In this document: piece by piece, positions 19,501-27,036 of the stretch
Position numbering within the stretch: position 1 is the first letter of the stretch
Layout: every line of letters begins with the position of its first letter
Assembly: GCA_964458575.1 (NCBI GenBank)
Contig: CAYWMD010000004.1
Coordinates: 62,001-126,000, forward strand
DNA length: 64,000 nt
Origin: CAYWMD01 sp964458575
GTDB taxonomy: Bacteria > Verrucomicrobiota > Verrucomicrobiia > Limisphaerales > JADLHS01
Direction of reading: 5' to 3'
Made by a program: the position numbers and the translations under genes
The notes under the pieces: generated by a model
Databases searched by the model: none
What the model saw: only the letters and a program-made list of their open reading frames with translations
What the model was told of the DNA's origin: nothing

Positions 19501-20183
19501 GCATCCCGCGCGAAGCGCTGAATCGCCATCTCTTCCGTTTCGCATTCACGGTGGATTCCTCGTTGCGGGGTCCGGACGGCAGCTATCTCAATACGAACCT
19601 GACTCAGTTTCTCGAAATGCAGAGTAGTATCCTGACCGAATACGGGATTAAGCCAGAAGAGGAAGTTAGAATTCAGTTGACCAAAGGCGGAGACGATGCG
19701 CTTGGAAAGCTGACACATTCCAATGACAAAGGTTGGGTTTGTACGGTGGGTCTTCAATCAGCGTGCAGTCTGGGTTTCCTGTCCTACCTTGAGCGCGAAG
19801 TTACCCACCAGAAGGCCAAGGCCAGCGATTCCAGCAAAACCGGAAATGCCATGTCTCCGCCTCCCGTGGTGGTCTCAACGGTGCCCGAGTCTGGCGCTGT
19901 GAGCGTTGATCCCTCACTGAACGAAATCCGGGTCACCTTCAGCAAGCTGATGCAGGACGGCAGTTGGTCCTGGTCCACGTGGGGCGAGGAGAATTATCCT
20001 GAAACCACGGGCCAGCCCCGCTATCTCGCCGACGGATGGACTTGCGTGCTGCCAGTGAAACTCAAGCCCGGCAAGCTCTACGCCATCTGGCTCAACAGCG
20101 AGACGTTCAAGAATTTCAAGGACGCGAATGGCCAACCGGCCCTGCCTTACCTGCTCATTTTCGAAACCCGCAAATCAAAATGA
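16584..20183 (+). CDS. composite Ser/Thr kinase - membrane - transglutaminase-like - Big_5 protein
   Basis: The 1199-residue protein starts at ATG 16584 with GAGGG six bases upstream. Order of parts: zinc ribbon (C7, C10, C23, C26); kinase domain about 70-355 with Lys94, HRD 213-215, DFG 233-235 and APE 279-281; several membrane helices about 380-585; a carboxypeptidase-regulatory-like beta domain about 588-690; a transglutaminase-like domain with a Cys867, His905, Asp922 triad (CGCGDYA, SGHVVVAV, WLLVDPT); and a C-terminal SbsA-like Big_5 domain about 1092-1199. The kinase should be cytoplasmic and the last three domains exported. Palindromic repeats have added about 25 residues before the hinge (139-165) and about 17 in the activation loop (241-268). 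Kinase activity is therefore plausible but not certain. Confidence 0.88.
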   Translation: MATENQCPHCGKPVPATALGGICPECMLKAGLADTGEVGPGGTIVSKPARPAPTVEEIAPHFPQLEILECLGRGGMGAVYKARQPKLDRLVALKILTRGHDPKISDTEFAARFQQEARALARITHPDIVAVYDFGVVEQTSSPSASATGTVAGTLAGGTPAPLPLHYLIMEFVDGLTLRQLLQTHKLSPEQALSIVPKICEALQFAHERGIVHRDIKPENILLDKQGRVKIADFGIAKIMNPLSRPSDTLSPSDGERAGVRGESLTGPKDVIGTPHYMAPEQIEHPRTVDHRADIYSLGVVFYEMLTGELPLGKFQPPSRVVHVDVRLDDVVLHALEKKPERRYQHASEVKKDVETIASTPTASESVRAHTSAGQRRRRFQVKAAGFFVAAVCFLIAAVSFFTSDKNALAAALSFAAVVGFGIAGYRQFRAVRELNGQPPGSQEHPTNHPAGVSNAWVTAARWTARVIGALFLLLYGVFIIGEGMPAIGSQPTGVQLGFAALGLTFLGIIIGWKREGVGALLVGLGWTAWHVSEGRMGLNLFQVPLLVALLYGYCWWAAHGRKTGIVLGMAAILGVLLGLGRVFVPTSVFVRGTVVDAATGRPVAGARLALVPADFLGGDMTYLTEKPNARTDSQGRFGLYVGWYAEARQVAISASNYATLATNLGPRALGQRNVGRNFQLQPTTTSETVQLRSNSSKVTVDQRGLVVNRLPDNLWQASVAFRNQGSNASPAFSILFCAGPPDKNGRLISKNVAGPISPGETFGEATLQFVLNDNETEMFAVIDPENSLERPAESAEWILKASTKQPRVARQDIEDVFGEMRGLKDMESQRVYTLDASGRKLTGANDDFLRRRTAPEILSSGLSCGCGDYAIAFISLIEKRGLETLWVEGAEMSSASLKNRFSGHVVVAVRDPASNRWLLVDPTARSIISENWSRSDKTFSANYWVGFVGPFTNYPVHSPDALREFYDRMLKSIPREALNRHLFRFAFTVDSSLRGPDGSYLNTNLTQFLEMQSSILTEYGIKPEEEVRIQLTKGGDDALGKLTHSNDKGWVCTVGLQSACSLGFLSYLEREVTHQKAKASDSSKTGNAMSPPPVVVSTVPESGAVSVDPSLNEIRVTFSKLMQDGSWSWSTWGEENYPETTGQPRYLADGWTCVLPVKLKPGKLYAIWLNSETFKNFKDANGQPALPYLLIFETRKSK
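17048..17066. repeat. short palindrome inside the kinase gene
   Basis: A perfect 8-bp inverted repeat with a 3-nt centre (GGCAGGCG / CGCCTGCC) is translated as part of a Gly/Ala/Thr/Pro-rich insertion (residues 139-165). The other kinase in this window (7236) passes directly from VYDLGEVDG to YYLLMEY at this place and lacks the insertion. It resembles in style the intergenic palindrome at 39165. Confidence 0.65.
17308..17372. repeat. CTCTCCC-type palindromic repeat inside the kinase activation loop
   Basis: The core is an 11-bp inverted repeat (17329-17339 and 17345-17355, loop 5 nt), followed by CTGGGGTGAGGGG. This is the same design as the intergenic elements at 40862, 42235 and 44267 (CCCTCACCCC..CCCTCTCCC..GGGAGAGGG). 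It is read in frame as part of the segment between DFG and APE. Confidence 0.75.
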
Positions 20184-20236
20184 CATTCACAACTGAACCA
20201 AAAGGATCACAAAAAACAAAAACAAGGAGATGCTCT

Positions 20237-21607
20237 ATGAAAAGAATATTTGTCATCTGTGTAACCGGAGCGGCACTCGCGTTAGCGACGCCGGTCAAAG
20301 CCCAAACTATTTCACTCGAATCCGCCCCGCCCGTCGTGGTGAAAACCGTGCCGGCGGCGGGCGCCACGGACGTTCACCCTGCGCTCACGGAAATCAAAGT
20401 TACCTATAGCAAGGGCATGCGGGATGGCAGTTGGTCTTGGTCCACATGGGGAGAGGAGAATTATCCCGAAACCACCGGCCAGCCAAAATACTTGCAGGAC
20501 GGCCGGACCTGCGTCCTGCCGGTGAAACTTCAGGCTAATAAATTCTACGCCATCTGGCTGAACAGCGATAAATTCAAGAATTTCACGGACACGGCCGGTC
20601 GGCCCGCCGTGCCGTATTTATTGACGTTCTACACGGGCAGTTCGTCCGGGCAGACATCCGCTCAGACTGCCGGCGCTCCCGAGGCGGCGCGCAAATTCGT
20701 GCGATTGGCGGTTGGGAAGGATGAAATGACCTTCCAGGGTGAGCCGATCACCCGCGACCAACTCGAAAGCCGCATGGCCAAAGTCCCGGATCGCGCGCAC
20801 ACTGTTCTGGAGGTCGCCGCTACAACCGACCTTAATCGTGCAGGCGGAGAAGAGTCCTACATGAAGGAAAAGTTTTTCGAGATTCAAGACCTCGCACGTC
20901 AACTGTCCAAGCAGCTTGGGTTCGAAAACCTGAGTTTCGTGGGCCTTCGCCCCCTCGGGTCCAAGGGCGGGCAGCCACCCCAAACGGTAACCGGTTCGGC
21001 CTCCGGTCCGAGTGATGCAATGCTCAACGACGACCAACGCGCCGTCCTGGCCTGGACCGACCGGCAATTCCGCAGCTTCTTTGACCGGCGCACTTTCGAT
21101 GGCTGGTCGGACGACGAGCGCGCCGCGTTGGAGAGAAAGTTGATTGATTCACTGAAAGGTCCGCGCACCACGGAGTATTATCAGGCCATCAACACCCTCG
21201 CCGCGTTGCCTTCCACCAAGGCGCTGCCCGCGTTGCGCGAGATCGCCTACGACCGTCGCGAGAAGGACAATCGCGACCGCTGGATGGCCATCCGCGCGAT
21301 CGGAATGCTCGGAGAAAAATCGGACGTGCCGGAACTGATTCCCCTCGTCTATCACGGCAACAGCAACACGCGCTGGTGGGCGCAGATCTCGCTCGTGCGG
21401 TTGACCGGGCAAAACTTTGGCAAGGATTGGAACGCGTGGGGCAAATGGTGGAACGACGACCAAAACGGCCAGCCGCCATACAAACCCGAAACCATCCGCT
21501 GGTGGAGCGGGCAACCGGAACCGGACAAGCTCTCAGAAAGCCTCAACGAAAGTGACAGCAAGTTCCTGGGCAGCCTGAAGCCGAAAGTCGCTGCGACCAA
21601 GGACTAA
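20237..21607 (+). CDS. exported Big_5 / ExbD-like / HEAT-like protein
   Basis: The 456-residue protein starts at ATG 20237, with AAGGAG at 20224-20229, and has a signal peptide (MKRIFVICVTGAALALATPV). Residues about 28-135 are a Big_5 (SbsA Ig-like) domain nearly identical in key stretches (GSWSWSTWGEENYPETTGQP) to the end of the preceding kinase. Residues about 150-240 (FVRLAVGKDEMTFQGEPITR, VLEVAATTDLN) resemble the periplasmic domain of ExbD/TolR. Residues about 300-410 look like HEAT/armadillo-type helices (STKALPALREIAYDRREK, RWMAIRAIGMLGEKSDVPEL). No membrane helix beyond the signal was seen. It is probably a periplasmic or surface partner of the kinase. Confidence 0.7.
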   Translation: MKRIFVICVTGAALALATPVKAQTISLESAPPVVVKTVPAAGATDVHPALTEIKVTYSKGMRDGSWSWSTWGEENYPETTGQPKYLQDGRTCVLPVKLQANKFYAIWLNSDKFKNFTDTAGRPAVPYLLTFYTGSSSGQTSAQTAGAPEAARKFVRLAVGKDEMTFQGEPITRDQLESRMAKVPDRAHTVLEVAATTDLNRAGGEESYMKEKFFEIQDLARQLSKQLGFENLSFVGLRPLGSKGGQPPQTVTGSASGPSDAMLNDDQRAVLAWTDRQFRSFFDRRTFDGWSDDERAALERKLIDSLKGPRTTEYYQAINTLAALPSTKALPALREIAYDRREKDNRDRWMAIRAIGMLGEKSDVPELIPLVYHGNSNTRWWAQISLVRLTGQNFGKDWNAWGKWWNDDQNGQPPYKPETIRWWSGQPEPDKLSESLNESDSKFLGSLKPKVAATKD

Positions 21608-21643
21608 ACCCAAAACTGCAACGCTGCAAACCTGGATCGAATC

Positions 21644-22057
21644 ATGAAAACACTTATAACGACAATCGCACTTACCGTTCTGACTTCGGGATACGTCTCG
21701 GCACAGTCTCAAGCCACACCAACCATCGAATCCCTGCCGCCGGTGGTGGTGAAAGCCGTACCCGACTCCGGCAGCAAGGACGTGTCGCCCGGCATTGTCG
21801 AGATCAAGGTCACGTTCAGCAAGGAAATGGCCGACAACTCCTGGAGTTGGTCTTCCGCCTGGAAGGATTCCACGCCGGAACTCATCGGCAAGCCGCGCTA
21901 CGAAGCGGATCACAAAACGTGTGTCATCAAGGTGAAACTTGAACCCGGCAAAACCTACGGCTACTGGATCAACAGCCAGAAGTTCACGGGCTTCCGCGAC
22001 AAACAAGGACACGCAGCTGTGCCGTATTTGCTCGTGTTCAAGACCAAGGATAAGTGA
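21644..22057 (+). CDS. small exported single-domain Big_5 protein
   Basis: This 137-residue protein consists of a signal peptide (about residues 1-21, cleavage near VSA) and one Big_5 domain: PVVVKAVPDSGSKDVSPGIV, EIKVTFSKEMADNSWSWSS, then KPRYEADHKTCVIKVKLEPG. It is the third consecutive copy of this domain, more diverged than the first two. Nothing else is encoded, so it may be a binding or competing module in the same exported assembly. Its last codon overlaps a GTG start option of the next gene. Confidence 0.75.
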   Translation: MKTLITTIALTVLTSGYVSAQSQATPTIESLPPVVVKAVPDSGSKDVSPGIVEIKVTFSKEMADNSWSWSSAWKDSTPELIGKPRYEADHKTCVIKVKLEPGKTYGYWINSQKFTGFRDKQGHAAVPYLLVFKTKDK

Positions 22058-22071
22058 CGAGCCACGGTCAC

Positions 22072-22512
22072 ATGTTACCGGCTATACTCATAGGTGCTCC
22101 TGCCGCAGGCCTACTGTTGTGGTTTGTGGTCTGGTTCAGGCGCAAACGTGCGGCGCTTATCAAGGCACTCGGGAAAGACTTGATCTTGGTAGATGAGACG
22201 CCGGCTTTTGGGCCTGTGCCCGGTCTCTATTGCGGAACCAATCGGCACACTTTCGAGTTCACCGGCAACTGTGTTGCTACGCTCACTTCCCGCCGGTTCA
22301 TCTACGCCACGATCACCGGCCGACGCGAAGAACTGTCCTTGAGCGACATTGCGACTGTGTCCGAAAATGAGTGGTTTGCCAGACAATACTGGAATGGCCG
22401 GCAACACCTGATTCTCGAACTCAAAGACGGCCGGAAGGTCGGCTTCCTTCTGCGGCATCACAGCCAGATGCTGGGAGCTTTGCGGGGATTGTTGACATCC
22501 TTGGGTTCGTGA
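22072..22512 (+). CDS. single-pass membrane protein with PH-like domain
   Basis: The 146-residue form starts at ATG 22072; GTG 22054, overlapping the previous stop, would add six residues. One N-terminal membrane helix (MLPAILIGAPAAGLLLWFVV) and a basic RRKR stretch precede a compact beta domain (TLTSRRFIYATITGRREELS, LILELKDGRKVGFLLRHH). The pattern of a strand-rich domain with 'RRFIYATITGRREELSLSDI' resembles bacterial PH-like domains that read membrane state. Its neighbour at 22532 has the same layout. Function unknown. Confidence 0.6.
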   Translation: MLPAILIGAPAAGLLLWFVVWFRRKRAALIKALGKDLILVDETPAFGPVPGLYCGTNRHTFEFTGNCVATLTSRRFIYATITGRREELSLSDIATVSENEWFARQYWNGRQHLILELKDGRKVGFLLRHHSQMLGALRGLLTSLGS

Positions 22513-22531
22513 GATTTTGCAGTGTCTAAAA

Positions 22532-22945
22532 ATGAATATTTCTACCGCTCCAACAATTCCCCTGGGCTTGCCCGTCGTGGCAATCGCTGCTGGTCTGATT
22601 GTCTCCTGGTGGGTGTCGCGGAAACAAAATGCGCTCTGGGACGCGTCCGAAGCGGATGGCGCAATCCTCCGGGAGAAATGTCAAATCCGCATCGAATTCG
22701 TGGATTGTCCCGGCGTTGCTTTGGTAGTAGGTGATACTTTGGTCCTGCGAGGCGTGGTGACAAAAGAACGTCGGCTGCCGCTCTCCCAAATCAAACTGAA
22801 GAAGGAAACGGCTGGAACTGGAAAGTATTACTGGTGGGGCAAGCGTCTGTTCCACCTGAACGCGCCGGGTATCTCCGAACTCGTCATTGGTGTGAAAAAC
22901 CCCGAGCCCTGGCGGCGACTGTTCCGCAATACGACGGGTGAATGA
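22532..22945 (+). CDS. single-pass membrane protein with PH-like domain, second of a pair
   Basis: This 137-residue protein starts at ATG 22532; a TTG at 22517 is possible but adds only QCLK. It has one membrane helix (PLGLPVVAIAAGLIVSWWVS) and a C-terminal beta-rich domain (VGDTLVLRGVVTKERRLPLS, GKRLFHLNAPGISELVIGVK). Layout and size match the gene before it (19 bp away), and both could be derived from one ancestral PH-like membrane protein. No partner or ligand can be named. Confidence 0.6.
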   Translation: MNISTAPTIPLGLPVVAIAAGLIVSWWVSRKQNALWDASEADGAILREKCQIRIEFVDCPGVALVVGDTLVLRGVVTKERRLPLSQIKLKKETAGTGKYYWWGKRLFHLNAPGISELVIGVKNPEPWRRLFRNTTGE

Positions 22946-23209
22946 ATGGGTTCGGTACTTTGGTGTTGGAGCGATTGCTGATCGGCGTAGGAATGGCTGT
23001 TACGCAATTCCGGCAAACACGGTTGAGTTGAATGGATTTCCAAGTCACAGATTGCGACGTGAAGATTTGCTTGGTGACTTGTCAATTAAATGACGCGGTC
23101 GCCCGAAGGCCGACCTTGCATGTGGAGATGGGTTATGTGGCAGACAAACTTCAGAGACGGGTGGCGGCAATCCAGGACGCACTCGCGTCGTCCATTCCAT
23201 GGAGGAAAT

Positions 23210-24454
23210 ATGAAAAAAACCTTCCCTGTCGTAGCGATTGCACTCACGCTTTGCTTCACCGTCCATTCAAGCGTTGCCGGTGAGGCTTCAAACACTTCGC
23301 TCGTGTTGCCGAAAATTGATCGGTGGCCGGCAGCGGCTGATTTCAGCGAGTTCCGCGGCAAACCGGATAAACCGCCGCGTTTCAATCCGGACTCGAATGA
23401 TCCGTTTCAAATGGATCTGCGTTCGCTGGATCTCTCCAACCTCGACTTGCGCGAGTCGGTCAGGGATTTGCCCTACGCCACGTTTGACACCCACACGCAG
23501 TGGCCGGCCCTCGACCGGCAGCCGCCGGATTTCAACCCCGTCTCCATCATGAAGCTTGGCCGAAATCCCGGGCTCGGCATTCGCAGTTTGCATGCGCGTG
23601 GGATCACGGGACGCGGCGTCAGCATTGCCATCGTGGACCAGCCGCTGATCGTCGAGCACGAGGAATTTGGAAATCGCATCCGGCTCTACGAGGAGATCAA
23701 TATCGAACCTGGGATCGAAGCGCAAATGCACGGACCGGCGGTCGCTTCCATCGCGGCAGGCAAAACCGTCGGCGTGGCCCCGGAAGCGGACATCTATTTT
23801 ATCGCCGCATTTGCTTTCGACACGACGGCCCGAGTCAGGACGGAAAAGCGGGAGCGGAATTTCCGTTGGTACGCCCAGGCGGTTCGGCGGGTTCTCGACA
23901 TCAACCGACAACTCCCCGCCGGCAAGAAGATTCGCGCCCTCTCGCTGAGCATCGGGTGGGACGAGTCGGAAGCGGGTTACGAAGAAATGGAACAAGCCGT
24001 GAAAGCAGCCAAGGATGCTGGCATGCTGGTGACGTCCTCAAGCTTCAGCCAGCTTTATGGACGGAACATCAATGGTTTGGGCCGCGCGCCGCTGTCGGAT
24101 CCGGACCGTTTCGATTCCTACACACCGGGAATGTTCTGGGCGAAGAGCTTGCAGAATCCCCGCCTGCCCAAGAACGCGCTGTTGATTCCGATGGACTCGC
24201 GGACCACAGCGGCACCAAGCGGCGCGAAAGATTATGTCTTCTACCGGCAGGGCGGCTGGAGTTGGATCACACCCTACCTCGCCGGCGTTTATGCGCTGGC
24301 GGCGCAAGCGAGGCCGGACATCACGCCCGATGAATTCCTGAGCGTCGCGTTTCAAACCGCAAAACCGATGGACTGGAAGACGGCTGAAGGCCCCGTGCCG
24401 CTCGGGCGTATTCTTGACCCAGTGGCTCTGATTGAAGCGTTGACAACAAAGTAG
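23210..24454 (+). CDS. exported subtilase (S8) family protein with unusual active-site motifs
   Basis: The 414-residue protein starts at ATG 23210 behind a GGAGG site (23201-23205) and has a signal peptide ending near VAG. The three subtilisin positions can be aligned: Asp143 in VSIAIVDQPL (usual DTG), His174 in MHGPAVASIAAG, and Ser351 in GGWSWITPYLAG (usual GTSMATPHVAG). The triad is complete but the residues around Asp and Ser are atypical, so it could be an active protease of narrow specificity or a pseudo-protease. The 264 bp before it hold no gene. It closes the cluster of exported Big_5 proteins and may process them. Confidence 0.8.
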   Translation: MKKTFPVVAIALTLCFTVHSSVAGEASNTSLVLPKIDRWPAAADFSEFRGKPDKPPRFNPDSNDPFQMDLRSLDLSNLDLRESVRDLPYATFDTHTQWPALDRQPPDFNPVSIMKLGRNPGLGIRSLHARGITGRGVSIAIVDQPLIVEHEEFGNRIRLYEEINIEPGIEAQMHGPAVASIAAGKTVGVAPEADIYFIAAFAFDTTARVRTEKRERNFRWYAQAVRRVLDINRQLPAGKKIRALSLSIGWDESEAGYEEMEQAVKAAKDAGMLVTSSSFSQLYGRNINGLGRAPLSDPDRFDSYTPGMFWAKSLQNPRLPKNALLIPMDSRTTAAPSGAKDYVFYRQGGWSWITPYLAGVYALAAQARPDITPDEFLSVAFQTAKPMDWKTAEGPVPLGRILDPVALIEALTTK

Positions 24455-24598
24455 TCGAGAGGTCGCCGGGCATCGGGAGGAATGGCGACAATATCTCGCC
24501 GCATTGAGCAGATGGCGAAACCAGCCCGCGATAATCCGCCATCCGGACCCTCGTTCCCGCTGGCTTCCTGATTCCGATTCGGATAACTTCCCGTCGCC

Positions 24599-25745
24599 AT
24601 GTTCGAAACCGTCAAAACTGAAATTGCCACGGCGTCGCAGAAACTCACGCATTTGCGGAGGTTTCTTTGACGTGCCGGGCGCGCAGAAACGCCTGGGCGA
24701 GTTGAACGCGCTGATGGCGGCGGACAATTTTTGGAACAATCGCGAGCAGGCGCAAAAGTTGATCGAGGAGGCGAGTTCGCTCCGCGGCAAAATTGAGCCG
24801 TTGCTCGAAGCCGAAAAGCACCTGGATGATTTCAAGGTGATGGTCGAGTTGGGCGAGGCCGAGCCGGCCGAAGCGCAGGCGAAGGTTCAACAGGAACTCG
24901 ACCGCGACGTCGCTAAATTCCTCAAGAACCTCGACGCGCTCGAACTCAAGGTCTTCCTGAACGGCCCGCACGATAAAAGCAACTGCATCCTGAGCATCAA
25001 CGCCGGCGCCGGCGGCACCGAAGCCCAGGATTGGGCCGAGATGCTTTCGCGCATGTATCAACGCTGGGCCGAATCGCGCGGTTGGGAGGTCGAAGTCACC
25101 GACGCGCTGCCCGGCGAAGGCGCAGGCCTCAAGAGCGTGACGATGCTCATGCAAGGCGAGAATGCCTACGGCTTCACCAAAGCCGAACGCGGCGTGCATC
25201 GGCTGGTGCGCATTTCACCATTCGACTCGAACAAACGGCGGCATACGAGTTTTGCCAGCGTGGACGTGATTGCGGAAATCGAAGAAACGTCGTCGGACAT
25301 CGTGATTCCGCCGAACGAATTTCAGATTGATACGTTCCGCTCCGGCGGCAAGGGCGGCCAGAACGTGAACAAGGTGGAAACCGCCGTGCGCATTACGCAC
25401 CTCCCGACTGGTTTGGTGGTCGCATCGCAGAGCCAGCGCTCCCAACACCAGAACCGCGCTACGGCCATGCGGCTTTTGCTTTCGCGCATCTATGCCCAGC
25501 GGCTCGATGCGCAGAAAGCCGAGATGGAGCGGTTCTACGGCGAGAAGGGCAGCATCTCGTGGGGCAATCAGATTCGCAGCTACGTGTTCCAACCGTATCG
25601 CATGGTCAAGGACCTGCGCACCGGCGTGGAAACCAGCAACGTGCAGGGCGTGATGGACGGCGACCTCGATCCGTTTGTGAACGGCTGGTTGCGCGCCGGC
25701 TGCCCGACCAAGCGGATGCAGGGCGTTAAGGACGTGGAGGACTGA
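24599..25745 (+). CDS. prfB: peptide chain release factor 2 (programmed +1 frameshift)
   Basis: RF2 recognises UGA and UAA and triggers peptide release on the ribosome. The gene begins at ATG 24599 and reads 23 codons to CTT TGA (24665-24670). A +1 shift then continues as GAC (24669) through 381 residues in total. The first frame (MFETVKTEIATASQKLTHLR) matches the usual RF2 start. The second frame has the SPF tripeptide (VRISPFDSNK) and the GGQ motif (SGGKGGQNVNKVE). It is of normal RF2 length. The shift lets RF2 control its own synthesis through its own UGA. Read without the shift, the first frame would give only a 23-residue peptide. Confidence 0.95.
24657..24671 (+). promoter_or_regulatory. 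prfB +1 frameshift site
   Basis: The site has all three elements known from the classic prfB case: an internal Shine-Dalgarno-like GGAGG (24657-24661), a three-base spacer TTT, and the slippery CTT TGA C (24665-24671). When RF2 is scarce, the ribosome pauses at the UGA and slips forward to GAC. Confidence 0.93.
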
Positions 25746-26036
25746 TCAATTCACCGGCAGCATCGGGTCGCCCAGCGCCCGGAGTCGCCGAATCAGATAG
25801 CAAGTTCGCAGATCGGAATCATAGACGTAGATGATCCCGGTTTCCGTATCGAAGAATCCCGTTCCGCCGTTGGGATAGCCCACCAGTTTCAACCGAGCCC
25901 ATTCGGGTTGCTGGGGATCAGCGGCAGCGGTTTTGGGCGATGCATTCGTCTTTACGCCCGCGCCCACGCACAGCGCGATCGCGACTCCGCATAGCGCGCC
26001 ACACGCGAACAGCCAGCCTGCTTTGAATTTTTTCAT
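25746..26036 (-). CDS. small exported or membrane-anchored protein, unknown
   Basis: This 96-residue protein starts at an ATG at 26036 with a positively charged N-terminus and one hydrophobic segment (FKAGWLFACGALCGVAIALC). This acts as a signal anchor, or as a signal peptide with no clear cleavage site. The remaining domain (GYPNGGTGFFDTETGIIYVY, SDLRTCYLIRRLRALGD) is beta-rich. Its stop codon touches that of prfB, so the two genes converge. A longer open frame upstream of 26036 is not convincing. Confidence 0.6.
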   Translation of the reverse strand: MKKFKAGWLFACGALCGVAIALCVGAGVKTNASPKTAAADPQQPEWARLKLVGYPNGGTGFFDTETGIIYVYDSDLRTCYLIRRLRALGDPMLPVN

Positions 26037-26160
26037 AGAATCATTCCAGTCGTTGGTTTGTGCCGTTTTCAAATCGAATGTGCCTGAGGTGGAGAGAAAA
26101 TGCCAATGAAAGGAGCGTTTCTCCTTTGCCCGGCGGACGGGCTCTGGCAAACATCCGGGC

Positions 26161-26967
26161 GTGAACATTCTCGACACCATCGTCGCAGAGAAGAAACGCG
26201 AAATCGCGAAACTGCCCGCGCGTCCGATCGCTGCCGGGGATTTGCGCGATGCCGTACTGGAGCGGGACGGGCCGCGCGACTTTCTAGGCGCGTTGCGAAA
26301 GCCGCGGCGGGGCGACATCGCGTTGATCGCCGAAGTGAAGAAGGCTTCGCCGTCGGCAGGGGTGATCTGCAAAGATTTCGATCCCGTGCGCATCGCCCGG
26401 GAATACGAAGCGGCGGGTGCAAGTGGTCTGTCGGTGTTGACGGACGAAAGGTTTTTCCAAGGTTCGCTCGATTATCTCCGGCAGATTCGCGCGGCCGTAA
26501 AACTGCCGTTGCTGCGGAAGGATTTCATCATTGATGAACGGCAGATCCTCGAAGCCATCGAATGGGGCGCGGACGCCATTCTCCTCATTGTGGCGATCCT
26601 GGACGACGCGCGGCTGAAGCGGTTTCACACCCTCGCGACGGAAGCGGGCCTGGCCGCGCTGGTGGAAGTGCATGACGAAGCGGAACTGGATCGGGCCTTG
26701 GCCGCAGGGGCGTTGCTGCTCGGCGTGAACAACCGCGATTTGAAGACTTTCAAAGTGGACCTGGCGACGACGGAGCGGCTGGCGGCAAAAATGTTTTCGT
26801 CATCAGGCAACCATGAAGCGTCGCTTTTGGTCGCCGAAAGCGGCATCCACACACGTGCGGATGTGGTGCGCTTGACCCGGTGCGGTGCGCGGGCAATTCT
26901 CGTGGGGGAGGCCTTGGTGAAGCGAGGGGACATTTCGACCGGCGTGCGGGAATTGATCGCGGGCTGA
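26161..26967 (+). CDS. trpC: indole-3-glycerol phosphate synthase
   Basis: The enzyme closes the indole ring from CdRP (1-(2-carboxyphenylamino)-1-deoxyribulose phosphate) in tryptophan synthesis, in the cytoplasm. The 268-residue protein is of normal size and starts with GTG (MNILDTIVAEKKREIAKLP). It has the expected (beta/alpha)8 motifs: IAEVKKASPSAG with the catalytic Lys, LLRKDFIIDERQI, GVNNRDLKTFKVD, and AESGIHTRADV with the phosphate-binding end. It stands alone, with no other trp gene nearby, which is common outside the trp operon. Confidence 0.93.
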   Translation: MNILDTIVAEKKREIAKLPARPIAAGDLRDAVLERDGPRDFLGALRKPRRGDIALIAEVKKASPSAGVICKDFDPVRIAREYEAAGASGLSVLTDERFFQGSLDYLRQIRAAVKLPLLRKDFIIDERQILEAIEWGADAILLIVAILDDARLKRFHTLATEAGLAALVEVHDEAELDRALAAGALLLGVNNRDLKTFKVDLATTERLAAKMFSSSGNHEASLLVAESGIHTRADVVRLTRCGARAILVGEALVKRGDISTGVRELIAG

Positions 26968-27036
26968 CCACGTCGCGTCCTCGCTTGCTCCCGTCCCGGC
27001 TCGCCGCTACGCTTTGGCCGCAGATTTTTAACGAAC

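Noticed and set aside
23032..23209. Short open frames before the subtilase gene
   Set aside because: They lack ribosome sites and homologous pattern; the subtilase has a clear GGAGG and signal peptide at 23210.
24504..24598. N-terminal extension of prfB from 24504 without a frameshift
   Set aside because: The extra residues are unlike any RF2, whereas the start at 24599 plus the CTT TGA C shift gives a standard RF2 N-terminus.
26100..26534. A 144-codon frame overlapping the start of trpC
   Set aside because: trpC is complete in another frame and the alternative reading is Arg-rich shadow sequence.
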